Shown: positions 29,775 to 38,928 of the stretch, in pieces
Layout: each line of letters opens with the position of its first letter
How positions within the stretch are numbered: position 1 is the stretch's first letter
Assembly: GCF_900142435.1 (NCBI RefSeq)
Contig: NZ_LT670846.1
Coordinates: 648,750 to 712,749, forward strand
Source of the DNA: Thermocrinis minervae
GTDB taxonomy: Bacteria; Aquificota; Aquificia; Aquificales; Aquificaceae
DNA: 64,000 nt
Direction: 5' to 3'
The notes under the pieces: generated by a model
Databases searched by the model: none
The model's input: the letters and a program-made list of their open reading frames with translations, nothing else
What the model was told of the DNA's origin: nothing
Position numbers and translations under genes: made by a program

Positions 29775-30007
29775 ACACTCTGTGGCTGGTGAGGAAGCTA
29801 GGAGACTTTTCCTCTGACCTGGTTCAAGAGGACGATGTGGTTGTGCTAATCCAGGACGGAGTTCTTAAGTTTCCAAGCAAGAAAAACTGGTATGCCTGCA
29901 AGGAGGATACCCTGGCGAGAGGTTTAAAGCTACCGGAGGACAAGCTTCTAACCTACTCTCAAATAGCGGAGCTGGTGGTTAAGGCCAAGAAGGTGGTAGT
30001 ATGGTAA
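29768..30007 (+). CDS. DsrH/TusB-like protein
   Basis: 79 residues. NTLWLVRKL and VVLIQDGV are the strand and DGV motif of DsrH/TusB proteins, and KEDTLARGLKLP matches the conserved ARGL segment. The N-terminal cysteine known from DsrH (near residue 20) is absent; the only Cys is in YACKED. Overlaps both neighbours by 7 bp. With the two upstream genes it would form a TusBCD/DsrEFH-type complex. Confidence 0.72.
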   Translation: MVNTLWLVRKLGDFSSDLVQEDDVVVLIQDGVLKFPSKKNWYACKEDTLARGLKLPEDKLLTYSQIAELVVKAKKVVVW

Positions 30008-30495
30008 AGTGGGTAATAAGCAAAACTTTTAGGTTTGAGGCAGGACACCGCGTCTGGAAGCAGAACTTGACCATGGGAAGGGGTTCTGTGTTTACCAAAG
30101 AAATACCCCAGAACAAGTGCATAAACTTACACGGCCATAGTTACGTCTTAGAGGTTTACCTTGGTTCTGACACCCTAAGCCAGCAGGAGATGGTGATGGA
30201 CTTTTATCACCTAAAAAATGCCCTTAAGGACCTCATAGAGGAGATAGACCACAGTTTTATAATAGACGTGCACGATCCCATATATCCAGAGCTCAAAGCT
30301 GTGGCGGAGAAGTATGGGGCCTTTAAGATATTCCCTGTAGAATTCTGTCCAACCGCTGAAGCTCTGGCCAAGTTCTTCTATGACTTTCTCAAAGAAAAAC
30401 TAAAGGAGGCTGGGCTTTTAGAAGAGGTTAAGGTAGTAAAGGTTGTCCTCTGGGAAACTGCTACCTCCAAGGCCGAATACTCTGAATGTACCTGA
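30001..30495 (+). CDS. queD: 6-carboxy-5,6,7,8-tetrahydropterin synthase (QueD-like)
   Basis: 164 residues. Makes carboxytetrahydropterin, the second intermediate of queuosine (tRNA wobble base) synthesis. Zinc ligands are the His of FEAGHR and the HGH of CINLHGHSY; the catalytic Cys precedes HGH by four residues as in E. coli QueD. MDFYHLKNAL and DHSFI follow, and the catalytic Glu is in WETATS. About 14 extra residues lie between the first His and the Cys. Overlaps the dsrH-like gene by 7 bp, tying queuosine to the sulfur relay cluster. Confidence 0.82.
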   Translation: MVKWVISKTFRFEAGHRVWKQNLTMGRGSVFTKEIPQNKCINLHGHSYVLEVYLGSDTLSQQEMVMDFYHLKNALKDLIEEIDHSFIIDVHDPIYPELKAVAEKYGAFKIFPVEFCPTAEALAKFFYDFLKEKLKEAGLLEEVKVVKVVLWETATSKAEYSECT

Positions 30496-32504
30496 GGGTT
30501 TCCCTCCCAAACAGTAAGACCATCAGTGTAGATGCAGACTTTCCCTTTGATACCAGTCCTCTAGGTTATAGGGTGCTGATTAACAACACCACGGGTATAG
30601 TGACCGGGATAGCTACAGCGGGTGAAAGGCAGGAGGTGGAGTTTCCTGACTATAAACCTGTCACCACTGTCCAGCATATAGAAGCGGTAAGGTTTGTAGC
30701 TAAGGCTTACGGCCTTATACCCAACCTTCTCCTCTTTGAGCTCTTACCTTCGGAGTTCTTATGGAGAAAGACTACGGTGGTATCTTACACAGGGAAGACT
30801 CCTTCTTTCTTAGACAAGAAAGTCCTGGAGGTTATAGAGTACGTAAGGTCTAGAGGAAAGATGGAGAAAGACAAACTGGTGGAAAAGTTTGGAAAAGACA
30901 TTGTTGACAAACTCCTAAGGATGGGCTTTTTGAAGGAAGAGGACCTTTGGAAGGCACCCAACCTTAAAGTAAAGTTCTACAGCCTTGGGGTGAGTTTTGA
31001 AGAGGCCCTAAGGAGGATAGGAAGGCTTAGAAAGAAGGAAGAGAGGCTTACGCTTATTGCTTACCTCAAAGATAGGGTGGTATCATCTGAGGAGCTTTCG
31101 GAGATAGGCGTACCCAGGTCTGTTCTTAGGGACCTTGTAAAAAGGGGGATAGTAAGGGAGGAAGTGGGGTACGTGAGTGCAATAAGATCTCAGATAAAGC
31201 TCCTAAGACAGCCATCGGTAGAACTTCTAAGGCCCTTGGGTAAAAACTCGGTGGTTTACGGAAGCCTAAAAAAGCTACAAGACATGCTCACATCTTTAAC
31301 CCACAGAAACCTGTCCGATGAAAGGTCCACTTTTGTTTTCTGTCCTAGCCTTGAGCTGCTCTCTGGGTTGGAAGATACGTTGGGGTCATTGTTTGGAGAA
31401 AGGCTCAAGGTCATCTCTTCCAAGGAAAGGCCTAAAGATTTGGTTCAGTCATGGTTTTCTCTGGATGAACCTTGTGTCCTCTTGGGAAGTCAGAAGTCAC
31501 TTCTAGCTCCTGTTAAAAATCTGGGAACTATCGTGTACTTTGGACCTCCCGATGGCCGCATGCATAACGGCATCAGCTACCTTACCTTCTTGTTCCGTTA
31601 TTCCAAGCTTGTGGGTGCAGACTTGGTAGTGTTTAACTCTGTACCCAACCTCTATCTATACATGGCTATAAAAGATGGTACCTTTCAGGGAATGGACCTA
31701 TCTTACACCGCGCAGGTCTTTGTTCTCAAAAGACGCGGAGAGAATCTCATAGACGAAGGTCTAAAAAGGCTTGTGGATCCAAACAAAAGCACTCTTCTGC
31801 TCGTCAACAAGGCTGGGTATGCTTACGCTTACTGTGAGAGGTGTGCGGAGATATGTCAGTGTCCTGTATGCGGCAAGATGCTTAGTCTGTCCAAAGATGG
31901 TAGCAGGGTCTTTTGCGCCTCCTGTGGCTACAAGACTAGCGTGTGTCCTAAGTGTGATAGTCCTGTAAGACCCTTAGGCTTTGGTGTGGAGAAGGTTCTG
32001 GAGGAGGTTCAAGAGACATGGAAGAACCTAAAAGATTTTGACGTTAGGGCCATGCCTAGCTTTTGGAAGGAGTACGAGCAGGTTTTAGTCCTGAACGTGG
32101 ACAACATCCTCTCGGTGGCTAGCTTTGAAGCCCGGGAAAAGCTCTTTAGCTACCTCTTTACCGCCCTTAGCGTGGCCAAGGAAAGGCTAATAGTCCAAAC
32201 CTTCTACCCTGAGGAGGTAGTCTTCCAAGCTTTGATGAAAAAAGACCCTAAGATCTTCTTAGAGGAAGAACTTTTGGAGCGCAAGGAGGAGAACCTCCCA
32301 CCCTTTACAAGACTGATAGTAGCCTACTACAAGGATACTTTTGACGAGAGGTACCTTATACCCATAAGGAAGTTGGTCCACTGGATGAGGACCGTAAAGA
32401 CGGGAAGTCTAAAACAAGTCTATCTGTGCGTTCCTCACAGGAACTCCCCGCAGGTCCTTGCCCATGTAAGAAGGTACAAACCTATCAGGTTGTACGTCTA
32501 CTGA
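30486..32504 (+). CDS. priA: PriA-like primosomal protein lacking ATPase motifs
   Basis: 672 residues with the PriA layout. An N-terminal DNA-binding domain (RVSLPNSKTISVDADFPF, GYRVLINN) and a winged-helix region (about 105-230) come first. The helicase-like middle follows, then the zinc domain with cysteines at about 450, 453, 457, 459, 462, 477, 480, 487 and 490, and the PriA-type ENLPPFTRLIVAYY near the end. Where active PriA has GVTGSGKTEVYL this protein reads NSVVYGSLKKLQDML (about 254-268). Where the DEEH box should be it reads IVYFGPPDGRMHNG. The final QMIAKGHDFP-type motif is also missing. It is probably a replication-restart scaffold without helicase activity. Confidence 0.8.
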   Translation: MYLRVSLPNSKTISVDADFPFDTSPLGYRVLINNTTGIVTGIATAGERQEVEFPDYKPVTTVQHIEAVRFVAKAYGLIPNLLLFELLPSEFLWRKTTVVSYTGKTPSFLDKKVLEVIEYVRSRGKMEKDKLVEKFGKDIVDKLLRMGFLKEEDLWKAPNLKVKFYSLGVSFEEALRRIGRLRKKEERLTLIAYLKDRVVSSEELSEIGVPRSVLRDLVKRGIVREEVGYVSAIRSQIKLLRQPSVELLRPLGKNSVVYGSLKKLQDMLTSLTHRNLSDERSTFVFCPSLELLSGLEDTLGSLFGERLKVISSKERPKDLVQSWFSLDEPCVLLGSQKSLLAPVKNLGTIVYFGPPDGRMHNGISYLTFLFRYSKLVGADLVVFNSVPNLYLYMAIKDGTFQGMDLSYTAQVFVLKRRGENLIDEGLKRLVDPNKSTLLLVNKAGYAYAYCERCAEICQCPVCGKMLSLSKDGSRVFCASCGYKTSVCPKCDSPVRPLGFGVEKVLEEVQETWKNLKDFDVRAMPSFWKEYEQVLVLNVDNILSVASFEAREKLFSYLFTALSVAKERLIVQTFYPEEVVFQALMKKDPKIFLEEELLERKEENLPPFTRLIVAYYKDTFDERYLIPIRKLVHWMRTVKTGSLKQVYLCVPHRNSPQVLAHVRRYKPIRLYVY

Positions 32505-33583
32505 AATACCCTGACTATGTTGTAGTAGGTGTCTCTCTGAGCTGGGATAAAGCCAGCTGCTCTTATGGCCTGGACCATGTCTTCCACCTTGGGTATGCTC
32601 ACCTTGTAACTGGTAGAAGATATTACGTTTTCCTCTATCATCACGCTGCCCATGTCGTTGGCTCCAAAGTGAAGACCCACCATACCTACTTGCATGGTTT
32701 GGGTCACGTGTGAGCTTTGTATGTTCCTGAAGTTGTCAAGGTATATACGGGATAGAGCAAGGACCTTAAGGTAGTAAACGGGGGAAGCTTCTTGAAGGTG
32801 GTCCAGTTGAGTGTTTCCCTTCTTGAAGGTCCAAGGGATGAAGGCTGTAAAACCACCTGTCTGATCCTGTATACGCCTCACTCTCTCCAAGTGCTCCACT
32901 ATGTGCTGAGGTTTCTCTATATGCCCAAACATCATGGTGGCCGTTGAAGTCATACCAAGCTTATGGGCAGTCGTGTGAACAAGTTCCCACTCTTCCACAG
33001 TACACTTTCCAGGGCTCAAAAAGCTTCTTACTTCCATAGAGAGGATTTCCGCTCCACCACCTGGTATGGAGTCAAGGCCTGAATCTTTCAATCTCTTTAG
33101 AACTTCCTCCACACTCAGCTTTTCTATTCTGGCAAGGTAGACTATCTCGGGGGCTGAGAGGGAGTGTATCTGTATGTGTGGGAAGTGCGCCTTTATGGTC
33201 CTAAAGAGATTCTCATAGTAGCTCAAGGGTAGGTCTGGGTTTAGACCACCCTGCATGAGGAGGGTGGTACCACCCCAGTCCACAAGCTCCTTGACTTTCT
33301 GAAGTATCGTGTTTATATCCAGTACGTAACCCTCTGGCGAGCCTACCTTCCTCTGGAAGGCGCAGAACTTGCAACCGGCAACGCAGATGTTGGTGTAGTT
33401 TACGTTCCTATCTATGACGAAGGTAACTATGTCATCTTTGTGGAACCTCTTTCTGACCTCATCGGCTAGAAGGCCAAGGGTTGAAAGGTCAGCCTTCTCC
33501 AGGAGGTAGAGGGCTTCTTCTTGGCTTATCCTCTTACCTTCCAATACCTTTACCTGTATAGATTCCAAGCTTAACGTTCTCAT
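32498..33583 (-). CDS. mqnC: Cyclic dehypoxanthinyl futalosine synthase (radical SAM)
   Basis: 361 residues. Closes the second ring in the futalosine route to menaquinone. The 4Fe-4S radical SAM motif is CVAGCKFCAF (CxxxCxxC). Family blocks: RNVNYTNIC, LLMQGGLNPDLPLSYYENLF, LDSIPGGGAEILS, TATMMFGHIEKPQH, GGFTAFIPWTF. These distinguish it from MqnE. Overlaps the convergent priA end by 7 bp. A minus-strand TATATT (33599-33594) with TTCACA 18 bp upstream precedes the ATG by 10 nt. Confidence 0.92.
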   Translation of the reverse strand: MRTLSLESIQVKVLEGKRISQEEALYLLEKADLSTLGLLADEVRKRFHKDDIVTFVIDRNVNYTNICVAGCKFCAFQRKVGSPEGYVLDINTILQKVKELVDWGGTTLLMQGGLNPDLPLSYYENLFRTIKAHFPHIQIHSLSAPEIVYLARIEKLSVEEVLKRLKDSGLDSIPGGGAEILSMEVRSFLSPGKCTVEEWELVHTTAHKLGMTSTATMMFGHIEKPQHIVEHLERVRRIQDQTGGFTAFIPWTFKKGNTQLDHLQEASPVYYLKVLALSRIYLDNFRNIQSSHVTQTMQVGMVGLHFGANDMGSVMIEENVISSTSYKVSIPKVEDMVQAIRAAGFIPAQRDTYYNIVRVFQ

Positions 33584-33606
33584 AACATTCTAAAATATAA
33601 GATACT
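33584..33606. promoter_or_regulatory. Divergent mqnC/ahcY promoter
   Basis: 23 bp between start codons. Minus: TATATT at 33599-33594. Plus: TAAAAT at 33591-33596, 10 nt before the ahcY ATG. Neither gene has a ribosome site. The -10 elements overlap, so the two directions probably compete or share open complex formation. Confidence 0.5.
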
Positions 33607-34863
33607 ATGCAATACCATGTGAAAGATTTGTCTTTGGCTGATGTAGGTAGAGACCGTATTGAGTGGGCCGAGAAGGATATGCCCGTGCTTAGATCCATAA
33701 GGGAAAGGTTTTCAAGGGAAAAACCCTTCCAGGGTATGCGCATAGGTGCCTGCTTGCACGTAACCACAGAGACAGCCAACCTGGTGCTAACCCTAAAGGA
33801 GGGTGGAGCAGAGGTATTCCTGGCTGCCTCCAATCCCCTTTCCACCCAGGATGATGTAGCGGCTGCTTTGGTTAAGTACTTTGGTATACATGTTTTTGCC
33901 GTGAAAGGAGAGGACACGCAGACTTACTACTCACACCTGAGGGCAGTGATAGAGAGCAGGCCAAACATAGTGATAGACGACGGTGCAGATCTCATTTCCA
34001 CCATACACAAAGAGTACCCTTCCCTGGCTGAGGAGATCCTAGGTGGTATGGAAGAGACTACCACAGGAGTGATAAGACTCAAAGCCATGGCCAGAGACAA
34101 AGTCCTTAGGTTTCCCATAATTGCCGTCAACGATGCTTACACAAAACACATGTTTGACAACAGGTACGGGACTGGCCAGTCTACCATAGATGCCATCCTC
34201 AGGGCCACCAACAGGCTACTGGCGGGTTCTTACTTTGTGGTAGCCGGCTATGGCTGGTGCGGTAAGGGTGTAGCTCAAAGGGCAAGGGGCATGGGAGCCA
34301 TAGTCGTAGTCACAGAAGTGGATCCCATAAAGGCACTGGAGGCTCGTATGGATGGCTTTTTGGTGATGCCCATGCGCGAGGCTGCCAAGATAGGAGACTT
34401 CTTCGTTACAGTCACGGGGAACACTTCCGTCATAAGGGAGGAGCACATAAGGCTTATGAAGGATGGAGCCATCATATCCAACTCGGGACACTTCAACGTG
34501 GAGATAGACATCCAGGCCCTGGAAAGGCTAAGCAAAAGCAAGAGGAGGATAAGGGAGTACGTGGAAGAGTACACCCTTGAGGACGGAAGAAGGATATACC
34601 TGTTGGCTGAAGGAAGGCTTGTAAACCTTGCTGCGGCTGAAGGACATCCGGCTTCTGTTATGGACATGTCCTTTGCCAACCAGGCCCTCTCGGCTGAGTA
34701 TATCCTTAAGAACCACAGCAACCTACAGAAGGATGTCTATAAGGTTCCCGACGAGATAGACAGGCAGGTGGCAATGCTAAAGTTGAAGGCTATGGGTATA
34801 CAGATAGACGAGCTCACTCCGGACCAGATCAGGTACCTCTCCTCCTGGGAGCATGGCACCTAA
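33607..34863 (+). CDS. ahcY: Adenosylhomocysteinase
   Basis: 418 residues. Reversibly hydrolyses S-adenosylhomocysteine, clearing the by-product of methyltransferases. NAD-binding [18 protein letters not shown], substrate-region [35 protein letters not shown] and [16 protein letters not shown]. Length and all key blocks are standard for the thermophile form. Confidence 0.97.
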   Translation: MQYHVKDLSLADVGRDRIEWAEKDMPVLRSIRERFSREKPFQGMRIGACLHVTTETANLVLTLKEGGAEVFLAASNPLSTQDDVAAALVKYFGIHVFAVKGEDTQTYYSHLRAVIESRPNIVIDDGADLISTIHKEYPSLAEEILGGMEETTTGVIRLKAMARDKVLRFPIIAVNDAYTKHMFDNRYGTGQSTIDAILRATNRLLAGSYFVVAGYGWCGKGVAQRARGMGAIVVVTEVDPIKALEARMDGFLVMPMREAAKIGDFFVTVTGNTSVIREEHIRLMKDGAIISNSGHFNVEIDIQALERLSKSKRRIREYVEEYTLEDGRRIYLLAEGRLVNLAAAEGHPASVMDMSFANQALSAEYILKNHSNLQKDVYKVPDEIDRQVAMLKLKAMGIQIDELTPDQIRYLSSWEHGT

Positions 34864-34881
34864 GGTTTAACTTTAATAAGT

Positions 34882-36306
34882 ATGAAGGAGCTTTTGGTAA
34901 AGGAAAGTGATTACGTCTACGTGCTTCCGAAAGGAACAGTACAGGGACAGAAGGTACCCGTCTACTTTTACCTAAGTGACAAACTCTTTGAACTCCTTGA
35001 GGAAGATGCCATAAAGCAGGCGGCAAATGCCTCCACCCTTCCCGGTGTGGAAGGAGCCATATACGTAATGCCAGACGTACACGTGGGCTACGGATTTCCT
35101 GTGGGTGGTGTCATGGCCACAAGACTGGAGGACGGCATCATAAGCCCCGGTAGCATAGGCTACGACATAAACTGCGGAGTCAGACTCATAGCCACAAATC
35201 TAAGAGCTGAGGACATAGTCCCAGTAAGGAAGCAGCTCATGGAGAGGATACTACAGGAGGTGCCAGCTGGCGTTGGATCCACAGGTAAGATAAAGCTCTC
35301 CAGGAGCGAGCTGAGGGAGGTGGCTGTAAAGGGTGCCAGATGGGCTGTGGAAAGAGGCTTTGGCTTTGAGGAGGACCTTGAACATATAGAGAGCTTTGGA
35401 GCCCTTCCTAACGCTGACCCTTCCTACGTTTCTACAGATGCCTTTGACAGGGGTTCCGATGAACTGGGTACTGTCGGATCAGGAAACCACTTCGTAGAAG
35501 TTCAGGTGGTAGATGAAATATACGATCAAGAGATCGCTAAAAAGCTTGGTTTGGATGTGGGACAGGTATGCATAATGGTACATTCAGGTTCAAGGGGCTT
35601 TGGACACCAGGTGTGTGTGGACTACCTGAGGATAGCTAGGGAGAGCCTAAAGAGGTATAACATAGACCTTCCTGACATGCAGCTGGCGTGCATGCCCATA
35701 AACTCAGAGGAAGGTCAAGCATATTTTAAGGCCATGAACAGCGCTGCCAACTATGCCTTTGCCAACAGGCAGATACTAGGCTTTATAACAGCCGACACCA
35801 TAAGGAAGTTCTTGAGGATATCCTGGCAAGAACTTGGTTACAGGCTAATCTACGACCTTGCCCACAACATAGGCAAGGTAGAGATCCATAAGGGCAAGAA
35901 ACTCCTAGTGCATAGAAAGGGAGCCACGAGAGCCTTTCCACCCTACAACCCAGAGGTACCGCCAGCTTACAGGGACATAGGACAGCCTGTACTCATACCA
36001 GGAGACATAGGCAGATACTCTTTCTTACTTGTAGGTCAACCCAGGAGTATGGAGATAAGCTTCGGAAGCGCATGCCATGGCGCGGGTAGGGTCATGTCAA
36101 GGACTAAAGCCAAGGAGTTCGTAAAGAAGGAAGGATTGGAAAAGATACTAAAGGACCTTGTAGTGGTGGCAAGAGGTAAGGGAACCATAATGGAGGAGAT
36201 ACCACAGGCATACAAGGACGTCTCTGAGGTGGTCAGAGTAGTAGACGCCCTGGGCATAGCCAAGATGGTACTAAGGCTTAGACCTGTAGGAACTTTAAAA
36301 GGATAA
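34882..36306 (+). CDS. rtcB: RNA-splicing ligase RtcB (3'-phosphate/2',3'-cyclic phosphate RNA ligase)
   Basis: 474 residues. Joins 2',3'-cyclic phosphate or 3'-phosphate ends to 5'-OH RNA ends using GTP and Mn. Metal and guanylate motifs: PDVHVGYGFPVGG, GYDINCGVRL, GTVGSGNHFVEVQ, HSGSRGFGH, MNSAANYAFANRQ, and the guanylylated His in SACHGAGRVMSR. It begins 18 bp after ahcY with no clear ribosome site. thpR, another 2',3'-cyclic phosphate enzyme, is at 59925. Confidence 0.96.
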   Translation: MKELLVKESDYVYVLPKGTVQGQKVPVYFYLSDKLFELLEEDAIKQAANASTLPGVEGAIYVMPDVHVGYGFPVGGVMATRLEDGIISPGSIGYDINCGVRLIATNLRAEDIVPVRKQLMERILQEVPAGVGSTGKIKLSRSELREVAVKGARWAVERGFGFEEDLEHIESFGALPNADPSYVSTDAFDRGSDELGTVGSGNHFVEVQVVDEIYDQEIAKKLGLDVGQVCIMVHSGSRGFGHQVCVDYLRIARESLKRYNIDLPDMQLACMPINSEEGQAYFKAMNSAANYAFANRQILGFITADTIRKFLRISWQELGYRLIYDLAHNIGKVEIHKGKKLLVHRKGATRAFPPYNPEVPPAYRDIGQPVLIPGDIGRYSFLLVGQPRSMEISFGSACHGAGRVMSRTKAKEFVKKEGLEKILKDLVVVARGKGTIMEEIPQAYKDVSEVVRVVDALGIAKMVLRLRPVGTLKG

Positions 36307-36310
36307 TCTC

Positions 36311-36868
36311 ATGGAAAGGTTACCACCAGGACAAAGATGGATACCAACTCCCATAGTCTACGACATAGTGGACCATATCCCTGACTGGGATATGGATTCT
36401 TACAGGCTTAGAGTATTTGGTCAGGTGGAAAATCCGCTGGAGCTAACCTACCAACAGGTGTTAGAGCTTCCCTCCGTCCAGATAGTAGCCGACTTTCACT
36501 GCGTTACAAGGTGGAGCGTAAAGGACATACAGTGGGAAGGCGTGCCTACCAAGGTGATAGCAGAGTTGGCCAAGGTAAAACCTACGGCCAAGTACGTTAT
36601 GATTTACTGCCTGGAGGGCTACACCACAAACCTACCCATAGAGTACTTCTTGGCTGAGGACAGCCTTTTGGCTTATAAGATGAACGGACAAGTGCTGCCC
36701 AAGAGACACGGCTACCCTCTAAGATTGGTAGTACCAAAGCTTTACGCTTGGAAGAGTGCCAAGTACGTCTGTGGCATAGAGTTCATGGAGGAGGACAGGC
36801 CAGGTTTTTGGGAGCAGAGGGGCTACCACATGAGGGGAGACCCATGGAAGGAGGAAAGGTACTGGTAA
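36311..36868 (+). CDS. Sulfite-oxidase-like molybdopterin-binding oxidoreductase
   Basis: 185 residues, containing only the molybdopterin domain of the sulfite oxidase/YedY (MsrP) superfamily. The Mo-ligand Cys lies in VADFHCVTRWSVKDIQWEGV; GYTTNLPIEYF and RHGYPLRLVVPKLYAWKSAKYV are further family blocks. No signal peptide or heme domain, so it is probably cytoplasmic. The substrate is unknown. It follows rtcB by 4 bp, and mogA for molybdenum cofactor is at 52603. Confidence 0.85.
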   Translation: MERLPPGQRWIPTPIVYDIVDHIPDWDMDSYRLRVFGQVENPLELTYQQVLELPSVQIVADFHCVTRWSVKDIQWEGVPTKVIAELAKVKPTAKYVMIYCLEGYTTNLPIEYFLAEDSLLAYKMNGQVLPKRHGYPLRLVVPKLYAWKSAKYVCGIEFMEEDRPGFWEQRGYHMRGDPWKEERYW

Positions 36869-37587
36869 GGTTAAACAGATATCTCTCCATGTGCGGTGTA
36901 GCATCCCGTAGGAAAGCAGACGAACTTATCAAGGCTGGCAGGGTAAAGGTGAACGGCATAGTGGTTAGAGAGTTTGGCTACAGGGTAGACCCTGAGAAGG
37001 ATACGGTAGAGGTAGACGGAAAAGTAGTAAAGCCAAAGGGCTTTGTGTACATAATCCTCAACAAGCCATGCTGTTACCTTACACAGCTTGGAAGCTCCAA
37101 GGACAGCAAAAAGACCATAGAAGAGCTTTTGAAGGATGTGCCCGTGAGGGTTTACCCAGCGGGTAGGCTTGACTACAATGCTGAAGGACTCCTACTCCTC
37201 ACCAATGATGGAGAGCTGGCCAACAGGGTACTCCACCCACGCTACAAGCTTCCCAAAGTCTACCACGCCCTCGTAAGAGGTAAGGTTCACCCTAACACGT
37301 TAAAGCGTATGTTAGAAGGTGCTCAGCTTGAAGACGGTTTTGCCAAACCAGACTCTGTTCGCATCATAAGGTACGAAGAGGATAACACACTTCTTGAGAT
37401 AGTCTTTCACGAGGGAAGGAAGCATATAGTCAAAAGGTTCCTGGCCCACTTTGGTCATAAGGTCTTAAGGCTCAAGAGGGTAGCCATAGGTCCCATAAAG
37501 CTTGGAAAGCTTCCTCCAGGAAAGTGGCGATACTTAAACAAGGAGGAGGTAGCCAAGCTAAAGAAGGCATTAGGTCTAAAAGAGTAG
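36844..37587 (+). CDS. rluB: 23S rRNA pseudouridine synthase, RsuA/RluB family
   Basis: About 247 residues. An S4 RNA-binding domain (VRLNRYLSMCGVASRRKADELI) precedes the catalytic domain with AGRLDYNAEGLLLLTNDGEL, in which the RLD aspartate is the nucleophile. KVYHALVRGKV and EGRKHIVKRFLAHFGHKVLRL follow. The ATG at 36844 follows GAGGGGAGA and overlaps the molybdoenzyme gene by 25 bp. RluB rather than RsuA/RluE is a best guess. Overlaps convergent radA by 12 bp. Confidence 0.88.
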   Translation: MEGGKVLVRLNRYLSMCGVASRRKADELIKAGRVKVNGIVVREFGYRVDPEKDTVEVDGKVVKPKGFVYIILNKPCCYLTQLGSSKDSKKTIEELLKDVPVRVYPAGRLDYNAEGLLLLTNDGELANRVLHPRYKLPKVYHALVRGKVHPNTLKRMLEGAQLEDGFAKPDSVRIIRYEEDNTLLEIVFHEGRKHIVKRFLAHFGHKVLRLKRVAIGPIKLGKLPPGKWRYLNKEEVAKLKKALGLKE

Positions 37588-38907
37588 CTCCACAGCCTCC
37601 TTTATGGAGGATACAGGGTAGATCTCCATACCCTCTACCTCTACCATGGAACCCTTTGGAACAATAGCCTTTTTAAAACCAAAGCGTAGAGCCTCCTTTA
37701 GTCTTATGTCCGAGAAGTGTACGGCCCTGACCTCCCCAGCGAGTCCCAACTCGCCAAAGATGATTGCATCTTCTATAGCTTTGTTTTTAACAGAGGATAC
37801 CACTGACAGGGCCACAGCAAGATCTACAGCAGGCTCCCTCAGTGATAGTCCACCTACCACGTTTATGAACACATCCTTGTCCCTGGTGAATATCTTCACT
37901 TCCTTCTCAAGTATGGCCAGGATAAGGGCAAGCCTGTTTACATCAAAGCCTTGTGTCTTGCGCTGGGGTGTGGTGTATAGAGCATCCACCGTAAGAGCCT
38001 GAACTTCCACAAGCACAGGCTTACTGCCTTCTGTATAAGGAAAGACCACACTACCGGGAGCTTTAACCCTCTCCTGTAGGAAGAAGGCAGACGGTTCCAA
38101 CACCTCCTCCAGACCCGCGTCCGTCATCCTAAAGACGGCCATCTCTCCTACAGACCCAAAGCGATTCTTTACCACCTTCACCACCCTGTAGAAGTTAAAC
38201 CTCTCACCCTCAAAGGAAAGGACCGTATCCACTAAGTGTTCCAATACCTTGGGACCGGCTATGGATCCCTCCTTGGTTATCTGACCCACTATGAAGACAG
38301 GAATCTCCAAACCTTTACATACCTCAGCTATCTTAAAAGCGCATTCTCTAACCTGGGCCACGGAACCAGCCGAAGATTCGAGGAGCTCCGAGTGTATGGT
38401 CTGGATAGAGTCTATTACCACCAAGGAAGGCCTCATGTTCTGTATGGCTTGGACTATCTTGGAAAGATTAGTCTCCGTGTACAGGTATAGATTTTCTGAC
38501 CTTATGTTTAACCTCTTTGCCCTTAGGGATATTTGTCTTCCTGATTCTTCACCTGAAACGTAGAGTACAGGTCCCTCTTCCTTGGAAAACCTGTCGCACA
38601 CCTGCAGGAGAAGAGTAGACTTACCTATCCCTGGTTCTCCAGCTATGAGTACCACCTGACCAAGGACAAGGCCCCCACCAAGAGCTTGGTCTAAAGCTGG
38701 AAAGCCACTACTCCTCCTCTCTTCTTTTACCTCTTCCCACATATGGAGGGGTATGGGTTCTGAAGTGGAGGGAACGCTTTGAACCTTTGGACTTTCTACC
38801 TCCTCCACCATGGAGTTCCAGCTTCCACAGGATGGGCACCTTCCGTAGAGTTTTACACTGGCATACCCACACTCTTGACAAACATACCTAGTCTTTAGCT
38901 TCTTCAT
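37576..38907 (-). CDS. radA: DNA repair protein RadA (Sms)
   Basis: 443 residues. Branch-migration helicase that helps RecA recombination. Zinc finger CQECGYASVKLYGRCPSCGSWN region, Walker A AGEPGIGKSTLLLQV, Walker B LVVIDSIQT, the RadA-specific KNRFGSVGEM, and a C-terminal Lon-like fold (INVVGGLSLREPAVDLAVAL). Last gene of the minus-strand operon that starts at 41590. Confidence 0.96.
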   Translation of the reverse strand: MKKLKTRYVCQECGYASVKLYGRCPSCGSWNSMVEEVESPKVQSVPSTSEPIPLHMWEEVKEERRSSGFPALDQALGGGLVLGQVVLIAGEPGIGKSTLLLQVCDRFSKEEGPVLYVSGEESGRQISLRAKRLNIRSENLYLYTETNLSKIVQAIQNMRPSLVVIDSIQTIHSELLESSAGSVAQVRECAFKIAEVCKGLEIPVFIVGQITKEGSIAGPKVLEHLVDTVLSFEGERFNFYRVVKVVKNRFGSVGEMAVFRMTDAGLEEVLEPSAFFLQERVKAPGSVVFPYTEGSKPVLVEVQALTVDALYTTPQRKTQGFDVNRLALILAILEKEVKIFTRDKDVFINVVGGLSLREPAVDLAVALSVVSSVKNKAIEDAIIFGELGLAGEVRAVHFSDIRLKEALRFGFKKAIVPKGSMVEVEGMEIYPVSSIKEAVELLF

Positions 38908-38928
38908 ACAGGTTTTAAAGATAGGTCT

